DNA of 64,000 nt from Erpobdella octoculata (Eukaryota; Annelida; Clitellata; Hirudinida; Erpobdellidae): assembly GCA_963978895.1 (NCBI GenBank), contig OZ022247.1, forward strand, positions 15,198,312 to 15,262,311. Direction: 5' to 3'. The notes under the pieces are model-generated. The model was not told the origin of the DNA and did no database searches. It saw only the letters and a program-made list of their open reading frames with translations. Below are positions 56,369 through 64,000 of this stretch, one piece after another. The number at the start of each line of letters is the position of its first letter. The first letter of the stretch is position 1. Made by a program: the position numbers and the translations under genes.

Positions 56369-57965
56369 AGCTCTCGTTCGCGTTGATGTTGTTGCCAGCT
56401 CTCGGAATCTATTTTATCGTTATCTTACACGTGTTGTGAAATATCGCTTAGGGCCATGAAGCCAAAAAAGAAGGCAAAGTTCAACAAGCCTTCGACGGAC
56501 ATCGTCAAAGAAGCATGGAGACAGGCTTCCGACAGTGAGGAAACTACTCCTCCACAGAGGAAGACATACGCTTCAGAGCAAACGCCGACACCTGCAGTTA
56601 GGGGAACAATATCTTTAGATATAGAAAAGATCATTGCTGAAACCCTTACTTCCGCCAAGATCCTAGCAAGTTTCAGGAGCTTAGCTTCAGCCAACACAGG
56701 ACCTAGCCTACAACAGAACGTGCAACAACAACCAACGGTCGAAAACCAACCCGAGGAAATTGTGGAGTGCATTCTCAAGGAGGAACTCACAAAGATCAAT
56801 CCCTCCAAAATTGAAGAAAGCCTGTCAGGTTTCCTCAACCGACAACCAGAAATAACGGCTAAAGGCAGAAAACTAAGAATCCTAGCCACAAAAAGTGAGA
56901 GAGAGAAATTAGAACAGCTGAAAGAAATAGCCGGTTACCAGGTCAGTTTTCTTAAACCTTTCGTTAAAAAAATTAAATTGATTATTACCGGGGTCCCAAT
57001 AGAAATCCCGATAGGAACAATCGTCGAAAAATATGGATGTATCGCTGCCGCTCGGATCAAGAAACGAATAGATGGAAGATATCAGGAAACCACTGCGGTC
57101 ATCCTCACTTTTGAGCCTGACCAGACTCCTCCGAAGCACATAAATATCTCATTCCTAACCTTCAGATTGAAGGAATACATTGCGAACCCAGTAAGATGCT
57201 TCAACTGCAATCAATTTGGTCATGTGGCCAAATATTGCAAGGCCAAGACCTCCTGCCCTAAGTGCGCCGGACAGCACGACATAAAGAGCTGCCCAGCGCC
57301 AGAACAAACGAGAACTATATGTGCCAGCTGTATGACTCCTGGTCACAGGACAGGCAGCAACGAATGTCCTAAATGGCAAAAAACTAAAGAAAACGGGAAG
57401 ACTACAACAGTGAGAAAATCTTACTCAGAGGCTCTGAGAAGCAAAGGAATTGAATCCACAAATGCCGAACATACAGATATCAACAAAGAGATGCTTCTCA
57501 TAACTAAACAAACTGAGACAATAGAAAATCAAGTATCACGGAAAACAAAAACCGAATCGAGCCCAATAATAGAAGTATTATCTCTGATTAAAATTTTTTA
57601 CAGGTTCTGGCGACATGTGTCAACCAAGAGGAGGAGCAAAACACAACAAAAGCAAAGAAATAACGTCCATCGATGACCGCCCAGCTGGATCCGGCATTGA
57701 GGACTGCAGCAGCCATTCTCCCTGATTCCGGCATTAAGGAGTCAGCTGGAGAGGCGCTACAATGATGACAACCAGCGAAAGAAGGGAAGAAGAAGAAGAT
57801 GAAGAATATTTCAGATACATATTCTGACTTTTTTTTCTAACTCTCTTAAATGGACATCATTTTATTTCAACATTTTATTATTATTTATTTATCATTTCCT
57901 TTTATGTTTTTTTTCACTGTCTTAAAATACTATGTATAAGGACAATAAACTATCATAAAAAAAAA
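56369..57965 (+). mobile_element. ORF1-only half-LINE of the I-like family
   Basis: GCTGTTCAAG is duplicated at 56359-56368 and 57966-57975. Between them lie a 5' UTR, ORF1, a short joint and a 3' UTR whose end (ATACTATGTATAAGGACAAT then AAACTATCATAAA) matches that of copies 1 and 2. ORF2 is absent. A full 5' end, an A-tail and a target duplication show that it was retrotransposed as a unit, in the manner of HAL1 in mammals. Confidence 0.75.
56456..57676 (+). CDS. LINE ORF1 (gag-like) protein with three CCHC-type knuckles
   Basis: An intact 406-codon frame begins MKPKKKAKFNKPSTDIVKEA. Residues ~150-245 form the conserved RNA-binding region of Jockey/I ORF1 proteins (LRILATKSEREKLEQL, later FRLKEYIANPVRCFNC). 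Knuckles follow: CFNCNQFGHVAKYCK, CPKCAGQHDIKSC and CASCMTPGHRTGSNEC. The protein should bind LINE RNA and form RNPs. After residue ~350 it runs into sequence that may be out of the original frame, since ORF2 is deleted. Confidence 0.82.
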   Translation: MKPKKKAKFNKPSTDIVKEAWRQASDSEETTPPQRKTYASEQTPTPAVRGTISLDIEKIIAETLTSAKILASFRSLASANTGPSLQQNVQQQPTVENQPEEIVECILKEELTKINPSKIEESLSGFLNRQPEITAKGRKLRILATKSEREKLEQLKEIAGYQVSFLKPFVKKIKLIITGVPIEIPIGTIVEKYGCIAAARIKKRIDGRYQETTAVILTFEPDQTPPKHINISFLTFRLKEYIANPVRCFNCNQFGHVAKYCKAKTSCPKCAGQHDIKSCPAPEQTRTICASCMTPGHRTGSNECPKWQKTKENGKTTTVRKSYSEALRSKGIESTNAEHTDINKEMLLITKQTETIENQVSRKTKTESSPIIEVLSLIKIFYRFWRHVSTKRRSKTQQKQRNNVHR

Positions 57966-57975
57966 GCTGTTCAAG

Positions 57976-58160
57976 TGTGTTGGGGCACGCTTAGTTGTAT
58001 TTGTTAAGAGGGAAAGTCCTGCGCGACTGTTTCCAAGTGGTTTTCTCTAACCTAAAGTTAAACTCGTTCCCGCTTGCTTTTAAAATTTAATAAAGTTACT
58101 TCTTGAACTTCTTCAAAACAAAGTGTTTGTTGTTAGTTAACGTTGGGGCACGCTACTGAC
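57976..58160 (+). other. LTR-like remnant
   Basis: The segment starts TGTTGGGGCACGCTTAG and has an AATAAAG signal near 58090; the starting word recurs at 58142. It may be the 3' LTR of the gypsy element whose integrase lies at 49162-51246, now separated by the LINE cluster. The 3' border is not clear. Confidence 0.4.
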
Positions 58161-58449
58161 AGCCTTTTTGCTGATCCTCTTCCGGCAGTGTTGGGTAAAA
58201 TCAATTTTGAAATGATTTGAAATCAAATCAAAATCGTCAAGAAAAATATGATTTCAAATCAAAATCAAAATCATTAATTACAAAATGATTTCAAATCAAA
58301 ATCACTTTTAAAAATGATTTCAAATCAAATCAAAATCAATTTTTTTATAAATTATAATTACACGGTATGGTTTAATTTAACATAATTTTGTCTATAAAAT
58401 TATGTTTTAATACAATTTGATCTAAAATCACTTAAACAATGAAATGTGA

Positions 58450-58764
58450 CTAAAGTTTATTCATCTTCAAAAACAACAATTTCTCAAATATTGAATCAGT
58501 CAAACTATTTCTTCTGTCAGTTTCAATTAAACCGGCGGAATTGAACAGTCTTTCGACAGGAGCTGACGAAGGCAGTGTTGTATTATATCGTATAAACACT
58601 TTTTTAATCAATTCATATGAACTAAAAATGGCAAAAGTGCTGTCCACATCCGATAAATAGTTCATCATTTTTATCTTAATGTTGTAGACATTGTTAGAGG
58701 TACCGATGGTCTGTGAAGAACACTGGTCATTATAGTAGTCGTAGTCATTATCAATTCGTTCCAT
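58450..58764 (-). pseudogene. hAT transposase C-terminal dimerisation region
   Basis: The frame contains LIKKVFIRYNTTLPSSAPVE, then RLFNSAGLIETDRRNSLTDS, matching the hAT C-terminal domain (pattern LPSSAPVERLFS...R.RL). Only ~105 codons remain, so the element cannot encode its own transposase. Confidence 0.82.
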
Positions 58765-59182
58765 GCTTTGACTTTTGAGTCAATCAGCAGTAGCTGACAC
58801 AGATATGTCCTTTAAATATTAAAATCAACAAAATTCAACTGCATTTTGAGTTTTCGGCATATTAAGATAGCAACGTATTTGATTTAATAATTGTTCGGTA
58901 GGAAAGTACGGTTTTACCGTATCTATAATAGTATAATTATTGCACGTTACCTTCAAATGACGAAGAAAATTTTGATCCTGAAATTGACACACTTAGCTAC
59001 CACTATATCACCTTTCCCGCTAGTTATTTAAAAAAAATTACCATCAAGTAACAAGGCAAATTACACATTCTTACGCAATTCAAATCGCAATCTATACTAT
59101 CTGCCATGTTGTTAAAAACTATTTGTATAAGTTACCGCTCAAAGCGATTGTTGGCTTGGCATAGAAATAGCAGCATAGAAAA

Positions 59183-59371
59183 TGTTATGCAAATAACTAT
59201 TATTATCTTAAAATGTTGTAACCTTGGTTTGTCCACGTGTACTCAATAGTAGCCGCGTTATATACTTTTTCATTGTCTCGTGTGTACTTTCGTTAACGCT
59301 TGTAATAAACAAATTAATTACAAGAAACTTTGAGTTTTGGCATTATTGAAATAACCTGTAAAAACACAACA
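59183..59371 (+). repeat. 5' LTR of the gypsy element
   Basis: Starts TG and ends CA, 189 bases. A TATATACTTTTT box near 59260 and AATAAAC near 59304 are plausible promoter and polyadenylation signals. Confidence 0.92.
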
Positions 59372-59424
59372 ATTGGCGCAGTCGACAGGATACTTTTCTA
59401 CAATCGTTTTTTTAGGATTTCAAG

Positions 59425-62028
59425 ATGTCGGACGTAGGCAAGCTCATCGCTCTTTTCCAAGAACAAATGGTCAAGATGCAGGAAAGTCACCAAAAACAAA
59501 TAGAGACAATTTTATCTCGAATGGGACCAGTGAACGTATCGATACCGAATTTCGCAAACTTCGACTCAACGAAAGAAATTTGGAGAGATTACTGGGCACG
59601 TTTCACAACATTCGCCAGGGCTCATTCTGTTTCTGCAGATAAGATGCCACAAGTTTTTCTCATGAGCCAAAGTCCCACCATCTACAAACTTCTCGACACT
59701 TTCGCAGAACAAAAAACTCCACCAAGAAACATCAACACTCTGACCATGGAAGAGATTGTACAACACATGGAAGTACAATTTAATCCAAAAAGATTCATTG
59801 TCAGAGAAAGATACAGATTTTGGTCAGAAATAAATCGAAACACTGGTGAAAATGTTCACGAACTAGCACCCCGAATTCGACAAGAAGCTTCCACATGTGA
59901 TTTCTCCGCCATCAAGGACCCTCAAGATGAAGCTATGAGAACAAAGTTTATTTGCGCAATAAAAAATGAAGCGGTCTTGAAAGCTATTTTCAGGATGGAT
60001 GATGATGAGTTGACATTCACGAAAGCTGTAGAATTGGCTGCAGGTGTGGAGGATGCGGCAAGAGTGGCAAAGGAAACGGTGTATGGTACACCATCACAAA
60101 ACTCGAACTCGATCAACAAAATAAAAAGCAGAAGGGTACCAGTCGTTCCTGAAAACAAACACTCTTCTCCATCTAAAAACATTTGTTTGCGTTGTGGAAA
60201 ACAAAACCACACAGCGAAGAATTGCAAAAACAGCAACCTGAAGTGTAATTTTTGCCATACGACGGGACACCTGGAGATGGTGTGTTTCAAAAAGAAAACA
60301 CAAACAGTCACGGTGGTCCTTGACTCATCAGTAAAAAACATCCAGGACTCAAAACCTTTGTTTCAGTCATTAACACTCGACAGCAAGAAGTACAATTTTC
60401 TCGTTGACAGTGGAGCAAGGGACAGTTTCTGTTCAAAGGAGGTCTGGTTGAGCCTGGGAAAGCCATCATTGCAGCCATCTGCAAAATTTTACGTTTCAGC
60501 AACAGGAAACCACATTCCAGTAATGGGAACGTTCAAAATAATGGCAAATTTAAAGAATAATAGCCATAAAAGACAAGTCGAATTCAATGTCTCAGAGGTC
60601 CATGACCTCAATCTTCTCGGACGAAGAACAATCCTTGATTTAGAAATAGATGTCACAGCTATGATGAGAAATGAGGTGTACAACGTCTCAGAGCAATCAC
60701 ACGTAAATTTGCAAATAGCTTGTAAACAACTTTGTTCAGAATTTCGGGAACTGTTCAAGCCAGAATTGGGTTGTCTTAAAAATTTTGAATTAGACATTAA
60801 GTTCAAACCAGAAGTGGAACCAGTTTTTTGCAAACCCAGAACAGCACCATTTGCAATTATCGAGGATCTGAACGAAACTTATGAAGCTGGAATAAAAAAG
60901 GGCTTGTGGATTCCTACACAGTTCAATAGTTATGGAACACCGGTTGTGCCAATTCGCAAACAACTTCAACCAGGACAGCTGAAACCCAGTTTCAGAGTTT
61001 GTGGCGATTATTCAGTAACAATCAACAAACAGCTAGAAACTCATCGTCACCCCATGCCATTACCCGAGGATTTAATGAGAAAGCTCGGTGGAGGTTATTT
61101 CTTCAGCAAGATCGACCTTGCAGATGCTTACCATCAGATAAGACTGTCACCTGAAAGCCAGAAAAAGTTAGCATTGAGTACTCACAAAGGTGTTTTACTC
61201 CAAACAAGACTTCCTTTTGGAATTACATCTGCACCAGGATACTTTCAAGAGATCGTGGAAAAGTTGACAAGCGATCTACAGGGAGTTGCCGTGTATCTGG
61301 ATGACATCCTAGTGAGTGGAAAAGCAGCAGCAGAACATCTAAACAACCTGAAAGCTTTACTCCAACGATTACAGGACAACGGGTTAAGATGTAATCTGAG
61401 TAAGTGTAGGTTTGCAGAATCATCAGTGGACTACCTCGGACACATGCTATCAAAAGATGGAATAAAAATGGGTCAACAGGTGAATGCAGTAGCTAAGATG
61501 CCACCTCCTACAAATGTGTCAACACTGAAATCTTTTTTGGGGTCAGTTCAATTTTACAGTAAATTCATCCCGAATCTTTCCACAATATCAGAACCGTTGA
61601 CTCGTCTAACCAGAAAAGAAACAACTTGGCAATGGACAAAACAAGAAGAAGTAACGTTTCAACACTTGAAAGACCTTCTTATGAAAGATGTCCAGTTAGC
61701 CCATTTTGACAAAACACTCCCGATCGGAATTTCCTGTGATGCCTCTGAGGTAGGAATTGGAGTGGTTCTTTTTCAACGTTATGCAGACGGAAGTGAAAGA
61801 CCTTTGTTCAATGTGTCTAAGACACTCACCGACACACAACGACGATACAGTCAGATTCAAAAAGAGGCATTAGCTATTGTTTATGGTCTCCAAAAATACC
61901 ACAATTATCTCTATGGCAGAAAATTTTTTTGGTTACAGATCACAAGCCTCTTCTCTCACTATTTAATCCAACAAATGGAACTCCGGCAATGGCTGCCAAT
62001 CGCCTTGCTCGATGGGCACTTAGTCTGA
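59425..62028 (+). CDS. Gypsy gag-protease-RT-RNase H polyprotein (frame broken in RNase H)
   Basis: The ATG at 59425 opens a gag of ~250 residues, followed by CCHC knuckles (CLRCGKQNHTAKNC and CNFCHTTGHLEMVC, residues ~254-290). An aspartic protease with DSGAR lies near 327 and RT with the catalytic YLDD near 624. RNase H starts near 772 (SCDASEVGIGVVL). The frame shifts at a T7 run near 61925-61931, inside RNase H, and then runs ~30 foreign codons to a stop. This is a one-base break: either a mutation or, less likely, a recoding site. Confidence 0.9.
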   Translation: MSDVGKLIALFQEQMVKMQESHQKQIETILSRMGPVNVSIPNFANFDSTKEIWRDYWARFTTFARAHSVSADKMPQVFLMSQSPTIYKLLDTFAEQKTPPRNINTLTMEEIVQHMEVQFNPKRFIVRERYRFWSEINRNTGENVHELAPRIRQEASTCDFSAIKDPQDEAMRTKFICAIKNEAVLKAIFRMDDDELTFTKAVELAAGVEDAARVAKETVYGTPSQNSNSINKIKSRRVPVVPENKHSSPSKNICLRCGKQNHTAKNCKNSNLKCNFCHTTGHLEMVCFKKKTQTVTVVLDSSVKNIQDSKPLFQSLTLDSKKYNFLVDSGARDSFCSKEVWLSLGKPSLQPSAKFYVSATGNHIPVMGTFKIMANLKNNSHKRQVEFNVSEVHDLNLLGRRTILDLEIDVTAMMRNEVYNVSEQSHVNLQIACKQLCSEFRELFKPELGCLKNFELDIKFKPEVEPVFCKPRTAPFAIIEDLNETYEAGIKKGLWIPTQFNSYGTPVVPIRKQLQPGQLKPSFRVCGDYSVTINKQLETHRHPMPLPEDLMRKLGGGYFFSKIDLADAYHQIRLSPESQKKLALSTHKGVLLQTRLPFGITSAPGYFQEIVEKLTSDLQGVAVYLDDILVSGKAAAEHLNNLKALLQRLQDNGLRCNLSKCRFAESSVDYLGHMLSKDGIKMGQQVNAVAKMPPPTNVSTLKSFLGSVQFYSKFIPNLSTISEPLTRLTRKETTWQWTKQEEVTFQHLKDLLMKDVQLAHFDKTLPIGISCDASEVGIGVVLFQRYADGSERPLFNVSKTLTDTQRRYSQIQKEALAIVYGLQKYHNYLYGRKFFWLQITSLFSHYLIQQMELRQWLPIALLDGHLV

Positions 62029-63167
62029 ATCAATATGAATACTCCATCGAATACAGAAAAACAACTGAGCACGGAAATGCGGATGCACTCAGCAGATTGC
62101 CAGTTGGAGGAGACCAGGATTTTGATGCAAAAGAAGAAAAGGCAGACATATCAACAGTTTGTATGATTCACACCATCAGTCAACAGATCAAACCAGCAGA
62201 TTCTAAAATATTGGCTAAAGAATCTAGCAGAGACCCAACAATCTCAACAGTCATGAGATATGTGAAAGAAGGATGGCCTAAACTGATGGAAAAAGACGAA
62301 ATAAAACACTACGCAAAATTAGCAGACTCTCTAGTTACAGAAGGAGGATGTCTAAGATATGGAGCAAGACTAGTCATCCCAGAAAAAATCCGAAACCAAG
62401 TAGTCCAACTGCTACACCTAGGACACTTCGGAATACAAAGGATGAAGCAACTGGCTAGATCAGTTGTCTACTGGCCAGGCATAGACCACGACATTGAAAA
62501 TCTTTGTCGTAGCTGTACAACTTGCGCAGAACACCAGAACAAAGCAGCAAAGTTTCCAAACCATCCATGGATGCTGCCAGAAAAGCCTTGGAGCAGAATA
62601 CACCTAGACCATGCCATAAACTTCATGGACACTAACTGGTTAGTATTAATTGATGCTTATTTCAAATACCCATGCATCCATGCTACCGGTTCAGTAACAG
62701 CCAAGTCAACAATCCAGCTGTTAGAAGAGGATTTTGCACATTTTGGATATCCCCATGCATTGGTGACAGACAATGCACCAGCATTTCTATCAGATGAATT
62801 CCAGGAATGGTGCAGACAGCGTGGCATCACACATCTAACAGGCACTCCATATCACCCAGCAACGAACGGAGCAGCAGAAAGACTTGTACAGACATTCAAG
62901 CAATCACTAAGAAAATCTTCACACTCTCCAAGACAGGCACTGCAAGAATTCCTTCAACAGTACAGACGGACGCCATTAGATTCTGGCTACTCACCCAGCG
63001 AACTATTAAATGGTCGTCAGATTCGAAGTCAATTAGATGCTTTACTTCCATCTCCAACACAAGCCATCCAGAAAAAACAAAACCAAAAGAAAGTGACACA
63101 ACCTGAGAGAAGATCTCAAATATTCCAAAGAAGGAATGCCATGTTACGCCCTCCACTGTGGTCCTAA
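61929..63167 (+). CDS. Gypsy RNase H end and integrase (continued frame)
   Basis: The frame resumes RNase H (DHKPLLSLF) and the H2C2 zinc module (HLGHFGIQRMKQLARS, then CRSCTTCAEH), followed by the integrase core with Asp (HLDHAINF), Asp (VTDNAPAF) and Glu (GAAERLVQTF). It ends by a second frame break near 63130-63165. Confidence 0.87.
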   Translation: MVTDHKPLLSLFNPTNGTPAMAANRLARWALSLNQYEYSIEYRKTTEHGNADALSRLPVGGDQDFDAKEEKADISTVCMIHTISQQIKPADSKILAKESSRDPTISTVMRYVKEGWPKLMEKDEIKHYAKLADSLVTEGGCLRYGARLVIPEKIRNQVVQLLHLGHFGIQRMKQLARSVVYWPGIDHDIENLCRSCTTCAEHQNKAAKFPNHPWMLPEKPWSRIHLDHAINFMDTNWLVLIDAYFKYPCIHATGSVTAKSTIQLLEEDFAHFGYPHALVTDNAPAFLSDEFQEWCRQRGITHLTGTPYHPATNGAAERLVQTFKQSLRKSSHSPRQALQEFLQQYRRTPLDSGYSPSELLNGRQIRSQLDALLPSPTQAIQKKQNQKKVTQPERRSQIFQRRNAMLRPPLWS

Positions 63168-63501
63168 AAAGAACAAAGAACCCAGATGGATTCCTGCAGT
63201 CATAACAAAAGTGATGGGGCCTCGCAACATAAAAGTTCGAATTTTACCAAATGGACCGATCTGGAAAAGACATGTCAATCAGTTGAGAATCAGATACGGG
63301 GCAGATCAAGACTCTGATCCAGGAGAACCCCCTGAAGGCAGACAACCACCAGCAGACCAGGAACTATCAAAAGAGGAGAATGACAAACTATCTATTGCAG
63401 ATTCAGAACAAGTACCGGTACAGTTTCGAAGATCACAACGTACCCGAAGACCACCACAAAGACTCATCATGGACCCAAACTTTGGAAACTCCCACAGTTG
63501 A
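63136..63501 (+). CDS. Gypsy integrase C-terminal region
   Basis: The 121-codon frame contains EPRWIPAVITKVMGPRNIKV and WKRHVNQLR, the usual end of gypsy integrases, then an acidic and Pro-rich tail. It overlaps the previous frame, so another single-base break is present. No chromodomain is visible. Confidence 0.8.
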   Translation: MPCYALHCGPKKNKEPRWIPAVITKVMGPRNIKVRILPNGPIWKRHVNQLRIRYGADQDSDPGEPPEGRQPPADQELSKEENDKLSIADSEQVPVQFRRSQRTRRPPQRLIMDPNFGNSHS

Positions 63502-63519
63502 TTCTTTTAAAAAAGGAGG

Positions 63520-63708
63520 TGTTATGCAAATAACTATTATTATCTTAAAATGTTGTATCTTTGGTTTGTCCACGTGTACTCAATAGTAGCCGCGTTATAT
63601 ACTTTTTCATTGTCTCGTGTGTACTTTCGTTAACGCTTGTAATAAACAAATTAATTACAAGAAACTTTGAGTTTTGGCATTATTGAAATAACCTGTAAAA
63701 ACACAACA
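63520..63708 (+). repeat. 3' LTR of the gypsy element
   Basis: Same length as the left LTR; differs near 63556-63561 (ATCTTTGG against AACCTTGG). Confidence 0.92.
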
Positions 63709-63893
63709 GAAAAAATATGTTATGATTTTGATTTTCTAATATTAAAATAAAATCGAAAATCGTCAAAAAATGATTTCAAATCAAAATCATAATTAAACTT
63801 TGCAAAATGATTTCAAATCAAAAATTAAAAATCAATATTTTGATTTGAAATCGTGATTTGAAATCATTTGATTTCAAATCCTACCCAACACTG

Positions 63894-64000
63894 CTTCCGG
63901 GTAAAAAAAACCTGATGTTATGCCATTTAATTGAATGCAATAATGTGACTGAAGTAGACGGCGCATTTTCAATTATTCTCTTTTCCCTTATATCCATGGT
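63894..64000. other. Flank of the hAT element
   Basis: It starts with the right copy of the CTTCCGG duplication. Nothing else is recognisable before the window ends. Confidence 0.5.

Larger units (their letters stand above)
59183..63708 (+). mobile_element. Ty3/gypsy LTR retrotransposon, nearly intact
   Basis: Two 189-bp LTRs (TGTTATGC...ACACAACA) differ at about two positions. GAAAA is duplicated at 59178-59182 and 63709-63713. A primer-binding site candidate (TGGCGCAGTCGACAGG) lies just after the left LTR and a polypurine tract (AAAAAAGGAGG) just before the right one. Gag-pol order is gag, CCHC, protease, RT, RNase H, integrase. No envelope-like frame. Two frame breaks exist in pol. Confidence 0.92.
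58186..63893. mobile_element. hAT transposon interrupted by a gypsy element
   Basis: The terminal inverted repeat is CAGTGTTGGGTA/TACCCAACACTG, and CTTCCGG is duplicated at 58179-58185 and 63894-63900 (seven of the expected eight bases). Both ends hold arrays of GATTTCAAATCAAAATC-like words in both orientations. A minus-strand hAT transposase C-terminus is at 58450-58764. The gypsy element at 59183-63708 sits inside. Confidence 0.85.

Noticed and set aside
59183..63708. Endogenous retrovirus with envelope
   Set aside because: After integrase only ~20 bases separate the last frame from the polypurine tract and LTR; no envelope frame is present.

Overview
This is a eukaryotic, AT-rich, repeat-dense animal genome segment. 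Two intron-containing host genes are readable, both on the minus strand. The rest is mobile DNA of many classes, much of it bounded by long (TA)n and (CATA)n microsatellites. Intact Acinus architecture, GIY-YIG Penelope-like elements with hammerhead ribozymes, Helitrons, hAT, pogo and piggyBac-like elements and R2-superfamily and I-like LINEs together indicate an invertebrate metazoan. I cannot name the phylum with confidence.

Layout. 1-5192 (minus): 3' part of a type I membrane protein with a von Willebrand A domain, a Ser/Thr-rich stalk made of 66-bp tandem repeats, and a transmembrane helix. Its largest intron holds a long-inverted-repeat element with a Helitron inside it. 6.5-8.0 kb: decayed piggyBac-like element. 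8.75-9.06 kb: short Helitron. 10214-19459 (minus): a complete 12-exon Acinus (ACIN1) homologue of 991 codons; an intron carries a deleted hAT element. 19.7-23.5 kb: tRNA-type SINE, a 3-copy tandem repeat and three head-to-tail copies of a second SINE. 23.5-25.7 kb: Helitron ends and a minisatellite plus a Penelope-like tail with a hammerhead ribozyme. 26.5-28.3 kb: pogo element with an uninterrupted 434-aa transposase.

30.2-40.0 kb: R2/NeSL-like retrotransposons with a restriction-like endonuclease, inserted in (CATA)n tracts. One has a 1144-codon open frame, one is internally deleted, and others are fragments. Helitrons lie around them. 43.6-48.5 kb: a cluster of Penelope-like copies that all end at the same point of their own N-terminal coding region and abut (TA)n; several carry a hammerhead ribozyme overlapping the start codon. 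48.6-58.2 kb: a CR1/L2-like fragment, a gypsy integrase split by a hAT MITE, two 5'-truncated I-like LINEs, and an ORF1-only half-LINE. 58.2-63.9 kb: a hAT element into which a young Ty3/gypsy element (189-bp LTRs, 5-bp target duplication) has inserted.

The most interesting theme is that separate retroelement systems use microsatellites as landing sites: (CATA)n for an R2-superfamily LINE and (TA)n for Penelope-like elements. The repeated junctions show this directly in the sequence. All gene models are hand-built from splice consensus, reading frame and phase; no database search was possible.
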